Numbered from the stretch's first letter, positions 15,982 to 26,263 are shown. The stretch is 63,720 nt of DNA from Opitutia bacterium (GCA_016187925.1 JACPIS010000027.1:1-63720); one strand, 5' to 3'. Notes: generated from the sequence alone by a model not told the origin. Translations and numbers: made by a program.

Positions 15982-16005
15982 GGAGGGCCCGCGTCCCCGC
16001 GGGCC
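15982..16005. repeat. GGAG-type palindromic repeat, copy 2
   Basis: GGAG is followed by the 8-bp stem GGCCCGCG/CGCGGGCC with loop TCCC. It is identical to the copy at 48950-48973. It sits between convergent genes, 4 bp after the exchanger stop and 6 bp before the end of the next gene, and could act as a shared transcription end, but it lacks a T-tract. Confidence 0.8.
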
Positions 16006-16011
16006 GCCGAG

Positions 16012-16428
16012 TCACTCCAGCGGGTCGCCGTGGAACTTGTGGCTGAGCTCGACGAAGGGTTTCTGGGCGTCGCGCCAGAGCGGGCTCTGGCGGATCTCGG
16101 CCATGGTCTTGCCGGTGTGATTGCAGAACAGATAGCCGGCGTCGCCGATGCGCATGCAGACGTCGTGCTGCGTGCCATCGGCCGTGTTGGCGAAGGCGAA
16201 GTCGCCGACGGCGAGCTTCTGGCCGGCGATCTCGGCGCGCAGCGGCTGGATGTCCGTCGTGAAGTTCTTCTTGTAGCTCTCCGCGCGCGGCCCCTGGTAG
16301 GCGAGGATGGCGCCGCGGTCGGGCTTGAGGGAGACCATCACCCACTCGTCGAACACGGGTTGGGTGTAGAGCGTGTTCATCCGGCCGAGGGCGGCGACGA
16401 TGGCGGTGCGGGCATCAGCGAGAGTCAT
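16012..16428 (-). CDS. Hypothetical protein, no recognised family
   Basis: From ATG 16428 (MTLADARTAIVAALGRMN) the product has 138 residues. It is soluble with mixed alpha/beta character and no signal peptide. Noticeable strings are FDEWVMVSLKPDRGAILAYQG, which reads like a beta hairpin with a helix, and CMRIGDAGYLFCNHTGKTMA. The frame is open 22 codons further upstream, but that segment lacks coding character. It converges on the exchanger gene and diverges from the sulfatase-like gene; no partner is suggested. Confidence 0.7.
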   Translation of the reverse strand: MTLADARTAIVAALGRMNTLYTQPVFDEWVMVSLKPDRGAILAYQGPRAESYKKNFTTDIQPLRAEIAGQKLAVGDFAFANTADGTQHDVCMRIGDAGYLFCNHTGKTMAEIRQSPLWRDAQKPFVELSHKFHGDPLE

Positions 16429-16551
16429 GGTCGCAGTGTGCGCGTACGGTCCGACGGCGCCAGAAATTTCCGAGTGTCCGGGGCTTTTCACCAAGCTTTG
16501 GCGGATGGCGAAGGTTTGCCACGCAGGCTCGGCGGGTCATTTTGAAGCCCG

Positions 16552-17823
16552 ATGCCGTCGCCGCCGAATATTCTCTGGATCGTGACCACCCAATGGCGGG
16601 CGCAGGCGTGCGGCTACGCGGGCGACCCGAATGCGCGCACGCCGTGGCTCGACGGACTGGCGAGCGAGGCGGTCGACTACACGCAGGCGGTCACGCCGCA
16701 TCCGCTCGGGCCGCAGGCGCGCGCCGCGCTGCTGACCGGCCAACACTGCCCGGAGAACGGCGTGAGCGATTACCACGATCCGCTGCCGATCTACTGGACC
16801 GGCGCAACGGGCGCGAGCGGCGGGCCCAGCGGTCCCGCCCTGCCTTTGGGGCGCACGGTGGCGCACGCCTTGCGTGACCGCGGCTACGCGACGGGGTTTT
16901 TCGGCAAATGGCATCTCGCCCCGCGCGACCGGAACGCCCCGTTCGTCGGCGAGGCGCATGCGAAGCAGATCGTGCCGCCCGAGCGGCGCGGAGGCTTCGA
17001 ACTGTGGGAGGGCTTCGAGGGCGGATTCCTGCTCAACGATCCGTGGCTGCACGGCACGCGCCTGCCCGAGCCGCGGCATTTCAAGGGCTACCAAGCCGAC
17101 GTGCTGACCCAGCGCGCGGTCGACTGGCTGCGCGAGCCGCACACGCGGCCGGTGTTCTGCGTCGTCAGTCTCGAATCGCCGCACCCGCCGTATCACGCTC
17201 CGGCGCCGCATGTGCATGAGGCGCCGTCCGCCAGCCTGCAGCTGCGCGGCAACGTGCCGACGGGGGGCGACGCGGAGAAAAAGGCGCGCGACGAGCTGGC
17301 CGGCTATTACGCACACCTCGAGGCGACGGACCGCGCGGTCGGCCGGCTGTTCAGCGAAATCAATCTGGGCGAGACGATCATCGTCTTCACCTCGGTGCAC
17401 GGCGACATGCACGGCAGCCACGGACTGTTCCGCAAGGCGTGGCCGTACGAGGAGAGCGTGCGCGTGCCGCTGCTGATCCGCGGCCAGCGGGCGGAGAATC
17501 GCGGCCGGAAGGACGCCAGCACGGTGAGCCTCGTCGACCTGCCGCACATGGCGGTGGCGTGGGCCGAGGGGCGGGAGTGGCACTGCAAGCGCGACAGCGC
17601 GCCGATTTCCATGCCCAGCCCGACGGCGATTCCGTTGCAATGCCCCGACGCCTGGCGCGGCTTCCGTACTGCGCAGCACAAGCTGGTGCTGAAGCGCAGG
17701 TCCGACGGACGGGAGGAGCCGTGGCTCTTCTTCGACCTCGAGCACGACCCGCTGGAAATGAAAAACCTCGCCAGCGATCCGGCGAGGTCGGGAGAAATCG
17801 CGCGGCTGCGGGCGCTGATGTGA
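16552..17823 (+). CDS. Sulfatase-family protein lacking the catalytic residues (probable pseudoenzyme)
   Basis: The 423-residue product clearly has the sulfatase/alkaline-phosphatase fold: NILWIVTTQWRAQACGYAG at the start, ARAALLTGQHCPENGV, GFFGKWHLAPRD, SLESPHPPYHAP, and GDMHGSHGLFRKAWPYEESV. Three key sites differ. The first metal-binding Asp pair (normally xTDD or xTDQ) reads VTTQ. The formylglycine Cys/Ser of the CxPxR motif is absent (LGPQARAALLTG). The second metal site, normally TSDHGD, reads TSVHGD. Length and the rest of the core are intact and the frame is open, so this looks like a conserved non-catalytic member and not decay. No signal peptide is seen. It starts at ATG 16552; it converges with the amidohydrolase gene. 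Confidence 0.85.
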   Translation: MPSPPNILWIVTTQWRAQACGYAGDPNARTPWLDGLASEAVDYTQAVTPHPLGPQARAALLTGQHCPENGVSDYHDPLPIYWTGATGASGGPSGPALPLGRTVAHALRDRGYATGFFGKWHLAPRDRNAPFVGEAHAKQIVPPERRGGFELWEGFEGGFLLNDPWLHGTRLPEPRHFKGYQADVLTQRAVDWLREPHTRPVFCVVSLESPHPPYHAPAPHVHEAPSASLQLRGNVPTGGDAEKKARDELAGYYAHLEATDRAVGRLFSEINLGETIIVFTSVHGDMHGSHGLFRKAWPYEESVRVPLLIRGQRAENRGRKDASTVSLVDLPHMAVAWAEGREWHCKRDSAPISMPSPTAIPLQCPDAWRGFRTAQHKLVLKRRSDGREEPWLFFDLEHDPLEMKNLASDPARSGEIARLRALM

Positions 17824-17844
17824 AACGGGGCCCGGCCCGAAGTG

Positions 17845-19191
17845 TCACTTGTAGCGCTGACCGTGTTTGAAGACGACGTCGACGCGTTGGAGCAAGTCGA
17901 TGTAGCGGAGGACGTCGCCTTTGACGGCGATGATGTCGGCGTATTTGCCGGCCTGGATGGTGCCGTAATCCCGGTCGACCTTCATGGAGACGGCGGGCCA
18001 GTAGGTGGCGGCGCGGAGGGCGGTCATGGAGTCGACGCCGAGTTTGTTGACCCAGATGTCGAGTTCGCGCCAGGTGGACTGGTTGTGGAATTTCATCGGG
18101 ATGCCGGAGTCGGTGCCGATGAGGAGCACGAGGCCGGTCTTCTGCAGCTGGGCGAACTTGGCGGCGGAGGTCTTCGCACGGAGCGGGGTGATCTGGTAAT
18201 AGGCGAGCCAGCCGGGGTGCTTCAGCGAGGCCTTGATGTCGGCGACGATATCGGCGGGCACATCGAGCTGCCAGGCCGGGTCCTCGATGTGCAGCGGGTT
18301 GCGGACGTTGTCCTCGTAGTTGAAGAAGCCTTCGATGGTCGGGCACCAGAACATCGGGCCGAGCGCCATCTGGGCGGTGCGCTCCTGGATCTGCTGGATG
18401 ATGTCGGCCGGATATTCGGGCGCGGTGGCGAGGCCGGTGTGCTCGAAGCGGTCGACGCCGTACTTCAGGCCGAGGCGGATTTCGTTGGGCCGGTGGGCGT
18501 GGGCGACGACGGGCAGCTTGTGTGCGTGGGCCTCGGTGACGACGGCGGCGATCTCCGGCTCGGTCATCTGGTCCTGGTCGATGAGCTTGACGACGTCCAC
18601 GCCGGCGTCGGCGAGTTTCTTCACCTTGGCGCGGGCGTCGTCGGGGCCGGACACGCCCCAGCGGAACGCCTCGGTGCCCGGGTAGGGCGCATGCTGGATG
18701 AACGGGCCGGAGACGTAGAGCGTCGGGCCGGGGATCTCGCCGCGCCTGATGCGCTCGCGGACGTTGATGCTGGCCTCGAGCGGCGCGCCGAGGTCGATGG
18801 CGCTGGTGACGCCGGCGTTGAGCAGCTGGTGCGCGGCGGCGGGCATGATCTCCTGCTCGAGGCGCGCGGGGTAGGTCTTGTCCCAATGATCGTAGTCGGA
18901 GTGGCCGAGCAGCATGGTGTGCACGTGGCAGTCCCACAGGCCGGGCAGGAGGGACATGCCGCGGCAGTCGACGATCTCGGCGCCGGCGGGCACGGGGAGC
19001 GAGTCGACCGTGCCGACGGCCTGGATGCGCTCACCTTCGATGAGGATCACGCTGTGGTTGACCGGGGGTCCGCCCCAGCCATCGATCAGCCGGCCGCCGA
19101 CGAGGGCGGTGAGCTTGGCGGAGGCGGCGGAGGGGACAAAGCAAGCGCCCGCAAGGAGCGCGACGGCGAGGGAGCGACGCACAAGGTTCAT
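17845..19191 (-). CDS. Secreted amidohydrolase-family protein
   Basis: The 448-residue product has a signal peptide (MNLVRRSLAVALLAGACFVP, cleavage near SAASA-K). The mature part is a metal-dependent amidohydrolase of the imidazolonepropionase/prolidase-like group. It has the HxH metal motif in DCHVHT, a Lys in DVVKLID that could bridge the metals, His in VVAHAH and in RFEHTG, and the final Asp in LLIGTDSGIP. The small beta domain is split between the N-terminus (ALVGGRLIDGWGG) and the C-terminus (YGTIQAGKYADIIAVKGD). It acts in the periplasm or outside; the substrate, likely a peptide or cyclic amide, is unknown. Genes on either side do not suggest a pathway. Confidence 0.92.
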   Translation of the reverse strand: MNLVRRSLAVALLAGACFVPSAASAKLTALVGGRLIDGWGGPPVNHSVILIEGERIQAVGTVDSLPVPAGAEIVDCRGMSLLPGLWDCHVHTMLLGHSDYDHWDKTYPARLEQEIMPAAAHQLLNAGVTSAIDLGAPLEASINVRERIRRGEIPGPTLYVSGPFIQHAPYPGTEAFRWGVSGPDDARAKVKKLADAGVDVVKLIDQDQMTEPEIAAVVTEAHAHKLPVVAHAHRPNEIRLGLKYGVDRFEHTGLATAPEYPADIIQQIQERTAQMALGPMFWCPTIEGFFNYEDNVRNPLHIEDPAWQLDVPADIVADIKASLKHPGWLAYYQITPLRAKTSAAKFAQLQKTGLVLLIGTDSGIPMKFHNQSTWRELDIWVNKLGVDSMTALRAATYWPAVSMKVDRDYGTIQAGKYADIIAVKGDVLRYIDLLQRVDVVFKHGQRYK

Positions 19192-19237
19192 GGGTAGACG
19201 TGGGGGACCCCGAGGCTACCCGCCCGCAGCGCGAGGT

Positions 19238-22200
19238 CTAGTCTCCTTTGGTGGGTTGAAAGTACTTCCGGATCATCTGCTCAAGCGCCTCGAACCTCAA
19301 AGGCTTGCTGAGGTAGTCGTCCATGCCGGCGGCGAGGCAACGCTCGCGATCGCCTTGGACGACGTTGGCGGTGAGGGCGACGATCTTCGGCTGGCGCTCG
19401 CGGGGGAAGCGGCTGCGGATCTCGCGGGTGGCGGTGAGCCCGTCCATCTCGGGCATCTGCATGTCCATGAAAACGAGATCGTAGTCGCGCTGCTGGAAGG
19501 CGTGGACCGCTTCGAGCCCGTTGCCGACTGCGTCGGCGTTGTAGCCGAGGCGCTGGAGGAAACGCAGTGCGACCTTCTGGTTGACGGGATTGTCCTCGAC
19601 CAGCAGCACCTCCAGTGGGATCGATTCCGCGAGGGTCGGCCCCGCCGTCATCGGCACCGGGGGAGTCGTGTCGCCGTGCGCGGCGCCGGTGGTGAGGAGG
19701 CGGTGGAGGGTCTGGATGAGCAGGGCGGGCTTGATGGGCTTGGGCAGCCGGGCCTGGCAGGGATCGCTGCTGTTGGCGCGCTTGGCGGACTCCATCGGGT
19801 TGGTCAGCAGGATCACGGGCAGGTCCGGGAAGCGGCGGCGCAGCTCGTCGGCGAAGGGTATGCCGTCCTCGCCCATCAGCTCGACGTCCACAATCGCGGC
19901 CGAGATCTTCTGCTGGAGGGCGATCTCGCTGGCGTCGTGCAGGTGGGCGGCCTCGAGGGCGTGCAAGTGGAGCCGGGAGACGGTTTGCGCGAGCAGATGG
20001 CGGTTCAGCGGCAGATCGTCGACCACGAGCACGTTGGTGCGCTGCAGCGTCTCGGGCAGGGGGCGCGGGTGGGGATCGACCGGCGCTGCGACCGGCTCGG
20101 CCATGAGGCAGAAATGGAAGACGGAGCCGCCGCCGGGATTCTCGCTGGCGTCGATCGTGCCGCCCATGAGCTGGCAGAGGCGGTCGCAGATCGCGAGGCC
20201 GAGGCCGGTGCCGCCGTATTTGCGCGTGGTCGAGGAGTCGACCTGACTGAACGGCTTGAAGAGCAGGTGGCGCCGTTCGGGCGGGATGCCGATGCCGGTG
20301 TCGCGCACGAAGAAGTCGATCATCTGCCGCTCGCCGTCCTTCAGCATGATGGGCGGGCGGGTGTTGTCGCTGTCGGGCACGGTCGCCGGCGCCACCTCGA
20401 TGGTGATCGTGCCCTCGACGGTGAACTTCACGGCGTTGTTGACGAGGTTGACGAGGACCTGGCGGACGCGCGTGGCATCGAGCAGGATCCACGGCGGCAC
20501 GCCGGGATGGATGTAGTAGGTGAGCTCGATGCGCTTGGCCGCGGCCTGAAGGGCGAAGATGTCGATGGCCTCCTCGATGCACTGCGCGATCTCCATCGGC
20601 TGGTTTTCCAACTCCAGCTTGCCCGACTCGATCTTGGAGAAGTCGAGGATCTCGTTGATGACCGCCAGCAGGGCGTCGCCGCTGGTGCGGATGGTGCTGA
20701 CGTAGTCGCGCTGCTCCGGTGTGAGGGGAGTGTCGAGCAGCAGGCTGGTCATGCCGATGACGCCGTTCATGGGTGTGCGGATCTCGTGCGACATCGTGGC
20801 GAGGAACTCGGACTTCGCGCGCGAGGCGGCGTCGGCCTCGGTCTTGGCGCGGCGGAGGTTGGCCTCGGTCTGCACGCTCGTCGTGATGTCGGTGCCCATC
20901 GCGATGAAGTTTTCCGCCTCGCCCTGCTCGTTCTTCACGGGCTGCAACTCGAGCCGCAGGTGGTAGCTGCGCTCGGAGCCGGCGGACTTGGCGATGACCT
21001 CCGTGGTGATGGGCTCGACGCGCAGCAGGGCCTGGGTGATCTCGGCGAGCGCCTGCGGGGCCGTGTCGGGGCTGGAGAGCAGGTCGAGCAGGTAGTAGCC
21101 CTTGACGTCCGCGGCGGCGTAGCCGGTGAGACGGGAGAAGCTGTCGTTGGCCCACTCGATGTTGCCGTTCGGCGTGGTGATGAAGACGACATTCTCTGTG
21201 CGGCGGGCGACGTGAGTGAGCACACGCGTGGCGGCCTGGCTGGCGCGGAGGGCTTCCTCGGCGAGGCGGCGCGCCGTGATGTTCTGGCAGGTGCCGGTCA
21301 CGCGGGTCGGCTGGCCGTGGGTGTCCCACGTGACGCATTTGGCGCGCGCGGAGACCCATTGCCAGTCGCCGTTGGCGTGGCGAATGCGGTATTCCAGCTC
21401 GATGAAGGCGGTTTCGCCGCGGAAATGCGAGGCGACCGCCGCCTGGTAATCCGGGATGTCCTCGGGATGGATGAGACCGATCCAGACTTGGTAGGTCGAC
21501 GGCATCTGCGCCGGATCGTAACCGAGCGAGGTCCAGACGCTGGGGCTGTAGATGACCTCGTCGGTGAGGACGTCCCATTCGTAGACGCCCACCTGCGTGG
21601 CATCGAGCGCGAGGTTGAGGCGTTCGTCGGTCACCTTGAGCTGGGCCTCGACGCGGCGGCGTTCCTCGTTTTCCGCGCGGAGCTGGGCGCTGGTGCTCTC
21701 CGCCGCGCGCTGGCGGGAGCGGGCGGCCTGGGCGAGGTTGATGACGAGTCCGAGCAGGCCGCTGAGGGTCAGGCCGGAGACGAGCACCAGCTCGGGCAGG
21801 TACTGGCGGCGGGGGTTGATGAACTCCGCGCGGGGCAGCAGCTGGATCGTGATCCGCTGGTTGAACAGGTTGAAGACGGCCGATTGCCGCACGCGCTCGC
21901 TGTCGGCCGTGGCCGGGGTCGCCGATTCGTAGACGGTGACATCCGACTGGGGATCGCGCCGGTCACCGCCGGTCCAGATCGAGACCGTCAGCAGGTAGCG
22001 GGACGAGATGTCGAGGCGGCGGTCGATCACCTCGACCATCGGCCGGTAGCCGAGCTCGCCGACGATGAAGCCGTCGAAGCGCCCCTCGCGCAGCACCGTG
22101 GCGTAGATCGCGAAGCTCGGCGGCTTGCCCGGTGTGACCAGCGGGGCGGCGAGGCCGTAGGTGAGGGAATCGTGCGCGAAGCGCATCGCCTGGCGGCGGA

Positions 22201-23221
22201 GCGGGTGCGAGGTGTGGTTGAAGGAGAGGTCGTCCTCGTTGCCTGCGGTCGGCCAGAGCCAGCGGGTGCGGTAATCGGCGTCCACCCAGCTGATGGTCCG
22301 GTAGGCGGGGAAGCTGCCCTGCAGGGCGCGCGCCTCGCGCTCCCAGTTTTCCTGCGGCAGGCCGCTGGCGTCGGTCCAGCGCGCGGCCATGCGGTTGAGG
22401 TTGTGGATGTGCCCCTCGACGTCGCCGCTGTAGAGGGCGGCGATGTTGTTGATCGTGAGCTGGGTGGTGCTGTTGATGTAGCCGACCTCGCGCTCGCGCA
22501 GCGACATCCAGAAAAGCAGCGTGGTGGTCGTGGTGGCCGCCACCACGGGCAGCCACAGCCAGCGCGGGCCGCTGGAGCCGGCCGGACCGCGGGAGTCGCG
22601 GGCGGCGAGCAGGATCAGCGCGAGGCTCAGCACCAGCAGTGCCACCGCGGTGTGCGGCCCGAGATGCGCGTGATGCTGCCAGTCCTCCACGGCGGTCAGG
22701 CCGATGCGCGAGGCGAGCAGCGTCACTAAACCGTAGGCGCCGGCCAGCGAGCCCGTGCACGCCAGCATGAACGGCCGGAGCGGATGCGGGCGCGGCAGGC
22801 TGTACCACGTCAGCAGGAAACCGGCCGCGGCGAACACCCCCGCGAGCACGGTCGGGATGCGCGCGACGTGCGCGCCCGCCACGAGCGCCTGGTGCCGCAC
22901 GAGCAGATTGTCCAGGCCCATCTCGACGCCGGTCAGGCCTTGCGTCGCCGAGAGGCAGCCGATCGCCGCCGCGAGCAAGGCCAGTGCCACGCCGACGCGC
23001 GACTGCCCGAGCGCGACGGCCAGCGGGGCGAGGCCGAGCAGCAGCAGGCAGAGCGCGGCGTTGGCGCTCAACGGCACGTCGTAGGAGCGCGGTTGCACCC
23101 AGGAAACTTGTCCGCCCCACCAGCCGATCAGGATGAACAGGCCATAACCCGCCACCGCCAGAAACGGCAAAAGATGCGCGTAGTGCTGCGCGACCGGTGA
23201 ACGGCGGTGAAAGGGCAACAT
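19238..23221 (-). CDS. Hybrid sensor histidine kinase (7TM, CHASE-like, 2 PAS, HisKA, HATPase, 2 REC)
   Basis: This 1,327-residue membrane kinase has about seven N-terminal helices (1-235). A CHASE-like extracytoplasmic domain follows (about 240-470; [31 protein letters not shown]), closed by a further helix. Two PAS domains (about 545-665 and 680-795) precede the HisKA domain with phosphoacceptor H812 in [13 protein letters not shown]. The ATPase domain (about 915-1035) has N, G1 (DTGIGIP) and G2 (GTGLGL) boxes. Two receiver domains end the protein: the first near 1060-1175 ([15 protein letters not shown]) and the second near 1200-1320 ([21 protein letters not shown]). No output domain or partner regulator is nearby, so the phosphate probably passes to a protein encoded elsewhere. 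Stimulus unknown. Confidence 0.95.
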   Translation of the reverse strand: MLPFHRRSPVAQHYAHLLPFLAVAGYGLFILIGWWGGQVSWVQPRSYDVPLSANAALCLLLLGLAPLAVALGQSRVGVALALLAAAIGCLSATQGLTGVEMGLDNLLVRHQALVAGAHVARIPTVLAGVFAAAGFLLTWYSLPRPHPLRPFMLACTGSLAGAYGLVTLLASRIGLTAVEDWQHHAHLGPHTAVALLVLSLALILLAARDSRGPAGSSGPRWLWLPVVAATTTTTLLFWMSLREREVGYINSTTQLTINNIAALYSGDVEGHIHNLNRMAARWTDASGLPQENWEREARALQGSFPAYRTISWVDADYRTRWLWPTAGNEDDLSFNHTSHPLRRQAMRFAHDSLTYGLAAPLVTPGKPPSFAIYATVLREGRFDGFIVGELGYRPMVEVIDRRLDISSRYLLTVSIWTGGDRRDPQSDVTVYESATPATADSERVRQSAVFNLFNQRITIQLLPRAEFINPRRQYLPELVLVSGLTLSGLLGLVINLAQAARSRQRAAESTSAQLRAENEERRRVEAQLKVTDERLNLALDATQVGVYEWDVLTDEVIYSPSVWTSLGYDPAQMPSTYQVWIGLIHPEDIPDYQAAVASHFRGETAFIELEYRIRHANGDWQWVSARAKCVTWDTHGQPTRVTGTCQNITARRLAEEALRASQAATRVLTHVARRTENVVFITTPNGNIEWANDSFSRLTGYAAADVKGYYLLDLLSSPDTAPQALAEITQALLRVEPITTEVIAKSAGSERSYHLRLELQPVKNEQGEAENFIAMGTDITTSVQTEANLRRAKTEADAASRAKSEFLATMSHEIRTPMNGVIGMTSLLLDTPLTPEQRDYVSTIRTSGDALLAVINEILDFSKIESGKLELENQPMEIAQCIEEAIDIFALQAAAKRIELTYYIHPGVPPWILLDATRVRQVLVNLVNNAVKFTVEGTITIEVAPATVPDSDNTRPPIMLKDGERQMIDFFVRDTGIGIPPERRHLLFKPFSQVDSSTTRKYGGTGLGLAICDRLCQLMGGTIDASENPGGGSVFHFCLMAEPVAAPVDPHPRPLPETLQRTNVLVVDDLPLNRHLLAQTVSRLHLHALEAAHLHDASEIALQQKISAAIVDVELMGEDGIPFADELRRRFPDLPVILLTNPMESAKRANSSDPCQARLPKPIKPALLIQTLHRLLTTGAAHGDTTPPVPMTAGPTLAESIPLEVLLVEDNPVNQKVALRFLQRLGYNADAVGNGLEAVHAFQQRDYDLVFMDMQMPEMDGLTATREIRSRFPRERQPKIVALTANVVQGDRERCLAAGMDDYLSKPLRFEALEQMIRKYFQPTKGD

Positions 23222-23346
23222 GCTTGGGGCGATTTATCCGTAGGCTTCGCCCCAAGGCATAGCAATGCGGAAGCAGGGGCTTCTACCTGGGCGACCGATC
23301 AAGCTCATACGCCCCGGCGCGCCTCTTGGCAATCAGGTCCGTGCGG

Positions 23347-26133
23347 TCATTTCTTGCCGTTGTTCGCCGGCGCGGTCTGAACCGGATTCGCCGGTGGCGT
23401 GGGCGCCGCGGGCGTGCTGCTCGAACCGAGCGACGGCGCACCGAACGACAGCGACCAGGACGGCTTGGCCAGCGGGCCCGTGAGCCGCAGCTCGAAGATG
23501 CTCGTGAGGGGATTGATGACGATGCCGACCACCGCGGTGATCGGGTTGCGCGTCTCCTCGTAGGGCTTGAGCCTGGCGGTGAAGTCGAGCGACTTCGTGG
23601 CGATCAGGTAATCGCCCTTGGCGTCGATGACGGCGCTGGGCCCGTTCACCCGCAGGTCGGGGAAATGCACGCGGCCGTCCGCCAGCGAGAAGCTCGTGCG
23701 GGCGGTGTCGAGCTTGAGCGAACTGAAGTTCAGCCACACCGCGCTGAGCACTTGCGAGAGCAGGCCGAAGAGATGGATCTCGCCGAGCTCGGCGCCGGTC
23801 AGCTGCGCGTTGCCCGAGCCCTTCAGCGTCGCGAGGAGGTTGTCCGGATCGCCCAGACCCGAGACCGCCAGTTCGAGCCGGCCGCCGCTGGCGCGTTGCA
23901 GGAATTTGCTCTCGGTCATCGAGGCGATCTTCGTGCCGGAGCGCGCGGCCTCGAACTGCTCCAGCGCGCGGATGGTGCGCGCGAGGTCGGCGTCCTTCAC
24001 GTAGAGGTCGAAGCCCAGCGCGCGCGCGCCGGGCAGGTTGCCGAGCGAGGCTTTGCCGGTGCCCGTGCCGCCGGCGAGTCGGAACTCGATCGTGTCGAGC
24101 CGCAGGTCGTCGGCGCTCAGGCCGCCCACGACGTGGATCGCGTCGAACGGGAACTTGTTGAACTGCACGCCGCCCTCGCCGCGGCCGTCGAAGCGGACGT
24201 TGCTCACGGCGTGCTCGCCGTGGAAATCCGTGCGGCCCCACACGTGCGCCTGCGGCGGCCGGGCGAAATCGAGCATCGCCAGCACCTTCTCGGCCGCCGG
24301 CCCGCCGACGCGCCGCGTGACGGCCGGGTCGAGGTTGCCCTGCAGGTCGTATTCGAAGGCGGTGGCGCGGTGCTCGTCGGCGAAGCGCTTGAACCAGCCG
24401 CCGGCGCGCTGCGTGCCTTTCGCACGCTCCGCGGTCAGCTCGATGACATGCGTGAACTGCGGTCGCAGGAAGATGCGCGTGCGCGCGCGCTCGAAGTCGC
24501 CGCCGAGCACCACGGGCGCCTCCGCGTCCGTGCTGCCGAAATAGCTGGTGCGCGCTCCGTCGTGCCAGTTGCCCTGCACATCGACGTCGGCCAGCGGCGG
24601 CGCGGCGGGGAAGGCGAAGTTGCTCCAAAAATTCGGCCACCAGTCGCTGCGAAACCAGCCGGAGATCACGGGCGGCCGCAGGGCGCCGGCGAGCAGGAAG
24701 CGGTAGTCCATCGTCCGGAAATTCATGAAGTAGGAGCCGCGGCCGTAGTTCTCCCCGATGGTGGCGAGCGCGTCATGCGCGAGGAAGTTCAGGGCGGCAT
24801 CCACGTCGATCCGGCCGCGGGCGGAGGTGACCAGCACGCCGTGCGAGTCGAGCCGGTCCACGCGCACGCGCGAGTTGAGTCCGTCGAAATGCCAGCCGGG
24901 CGCCAGCCGCGCGGTCCCGTGCGCCTCGAACGGATCGCCGAAGCGGAAGTACGGTTCCAGTTTCGGTCCGTAGCGCGTGAGCATGCCCGTGACGAGCGCC
25001 GGCGCGACCATGCCGTCGAACGCCACCTCGGCCGCCTGCCGTGGCAGGTCGAGGGAGCTGCGGAGCGTGAGCACGCCGCCGTGGCTGCGCAGCGAAGCGG
25101 CGAGCTGGGCGCGCCCCTCGGGCACGCGGTACGTCCCGAGGAAGACCGGCGCGTCGAACTCCTCGCCGAACACTGTCAGCTGGCCGGCCGCCAGTTCGCC
25201 CTCGGCGGTGAGGAGCCTGAGATAATCGGAACTGAAACCGAGCCGCAGGTTGCCGCGGATTTCCTGCAGCGCGCAGAATTCAGCCCAGGCGATCCCGCCC
25301 GTACGCAGGGAGAGCGCGAGGCTGTGCGGCCGGGCCTCCGACCACACGCCGCGCGCCTCGAACGGCCCGAGCTCGAGCGGGCGCCCGAGCGGCCGGCGGA
25401 GGCCGGCGCCCGTGAGCTGGAAGGCGAGCTCGGAGCGGCCCTGCGCGCTGACGTTGCCCTGCAGGTGGAGCTGCGGTTGCTCGAGCGCCTGCAATTGCGG
25501 CAAGTGCAGGGCGATGCGGCGGGCGGATTGCAGGTAGCGGTTGACCAGATCCGCCACGCTGAGCGGCCGGCCGCCGGTGCCGCGCGGCAGCTGTACCTCG
25601 CCGCGCAGCGTCGCGGCGAGCGGCCCGGCGCGAAAAGTGAGCTGGTCGATCCGCCAGTAGGTTTCCTCGTAATGCACGTGGCCGGCGACGTCGCGCAGCA
25701 ACGGCTCGGCGGTGCCGCTGGGGGAGAGCATGGCGGGCAATTGGAGCGTGGCGCCCTCGAGCTCGATCTCGTCGGGGATGAGCCGGCCGGAGAGCATGGC
25801 CCACGGACCCTTGCGGACCGAGAGGAGCCGGCTGGTCAGCAGCGGCTCCTCGAAGGAGCGCGAGAACAGCTGCACGTTTTCCAACCGCAGCCGGCCGGTC
25901 GGATCGAAGTTGGCGCGGCCGAACCGCACCGCGAGATTCTCCGCGGCGAGCCGCTCCTCGATGCGCCGCAACACGAAGTCCGGCACCGGCACTTCCTCCA
26001 TCGCCGCGATGTAGAGCTGGCCGGCGATGCCCAGGCCGAGGACGATCCACAGGGCCCAGCAGACCAGCGTCGCCGCGCACGACAGGCAGTAGCGCAGCGG
26101 CGATTTGATCTGGGGATGGGGAGTGGCGGACAT
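23347..26133 (-). CDS. AsmA-like envelope protein
   Basis: The 928-residue product has one N-terminal membrane helix (CAATLVCWALWIVLGLGIAG) and a very long beta-rich periplasmic region, as in AsmA/TamB/YhdP-type proteins that build lipid-conducting grooves between the membranes. The start of the exported part (VPVPDFVLRRIEERLAAENL, FGRANFDPTGRLRLENVQL) is typical. The C-terminal quarter has the AsmA_2-like pattern LKGSGNAQLTGAELGEIHLF and GDYLIATKSLDFTARLKPY, ending in a Pro/Ala-rich tail. Probable role: phospholipid transport or outer-membrane homeostasis. It lies between the hybrid kinase and the DUF4340 gene on the same strand; a REP-like pair separates it from the latter. Confidence 0.85.
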   Translation of the reverse strand: MSATPHPQIKSPLRYCLSCAATLVCWALWIVLGLGIAGQLYIAAMEEVPVPDFVLRRIEERLAAENLAVRFGRANFDPTGRLRLENVQLFSRSFEEPLLTSRLLSVRKGPWAMLSGRLIPDEIELEGATLQLPAMLSPSGTAEPLLRDVAGHVHYEETYWRIDQLTFRAGPLAATLRGEVQLPRGTGGRPLSVADLVNRYLQSARRIALHLPQLQALEQPQLHLQGNVSAQGRSELAFQLTGAGLRRPLGRPLELGPFEARGVWSEARPHSLALSLRTGGIAWAEFCALQEIRGNLRLGFSSDYLRLLTAEGELAAGQLTVFGEEFDAPVFLGTYRVPEGRAQLAASLRSHGGVLTLRSSLDLPRQAAEVAFDGMVAPALVTGMLTRYGPKLEPYFRFGDPFEAHGTARLAPGWHFDGLNSRVRVDRLDSHGVLVTSARGRIDVDAALNFLAHDALATIGENYGRGSYFMNFRTMDYRFLLAGALRPPVISGWFRSDWWPNFWSNFAFPAAPPLADVDVQGNWHDGARTSYFGSTDAEAPVVLGGDFERARTRIFLRPQFTHVIELTAERAKGTQRAGGWFKRFADEHRATAFEYDLQGNLDPAVTRRVGGPAAEKVLAMLDFARPPQAHVWGRTDFHGEHAVSNVRFDGRGEGGVQFNKFPFDAIHVVGGLSADDLRLDTIEFRLAGGTGTGKASLGNLPGARALGFDLYVKDADLARTIRALEQFEAARSGTKIASMTESKFLQRASGGRLELAVSGLGDPDNLLATLKGSGNAQLTGAELGEIHLFGLLSQVLSAVWLNFSSLKLDTARTSFSLADGRVHFPDLRVNGPSAVIDAKGDYLIATKSLDFTARLKPYEETRNPITAVVGIVINPLTSIFELRLTGPLAKPSWSLSFGAPSLGSSSTPAAPTPPANPVQTAPANNGKK

Positions 26134-26153
26134 GGACGCGGGGCGGTGGCGGT

Positions 26154-26254
26154 TGTAGCGGCGGTCTATGACCGCCGTAGGGTCAAAAGCGCAAATCGTG
26201 GACGATACCTTGGTGGGGCCAGTGGGTGTTTGTCTGGATCAGACCGGCGCTACA
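26154..26254. repeat. TGTAGC-type palindromic repeats, inverted pair
   Basis: TGTAGC then GGCGGTC, TAT, GACCGCC forms a 7-bp hairpin at 26154-26176. At 26231-26254 a related copy lies in inverse orientation (TGTAGCGCCGGTCTGATCC on the minus strand). Both start TGTAGC and both lead with a xCGGTCT stem arm. A third relative (TGTAGGGCGGGGTC...) is at 49874-49898. They fill most of the 130-bp gap between the AsmA-like gene and the DUF4340 gene. Confidence 0.65.
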
Positions 26255-26263
26255 GGGCTGGCG

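Noticed and set aside
18914-22729. A 1,271-codon open frame on the plus strand, opposite the amidohydrolase and hybrid kinase.
   Set aside because: Its translation is Arg/Gly/Val/Asp-rich without domains and it lies antisense to two clear genes; it results from high GC at third codon positions.
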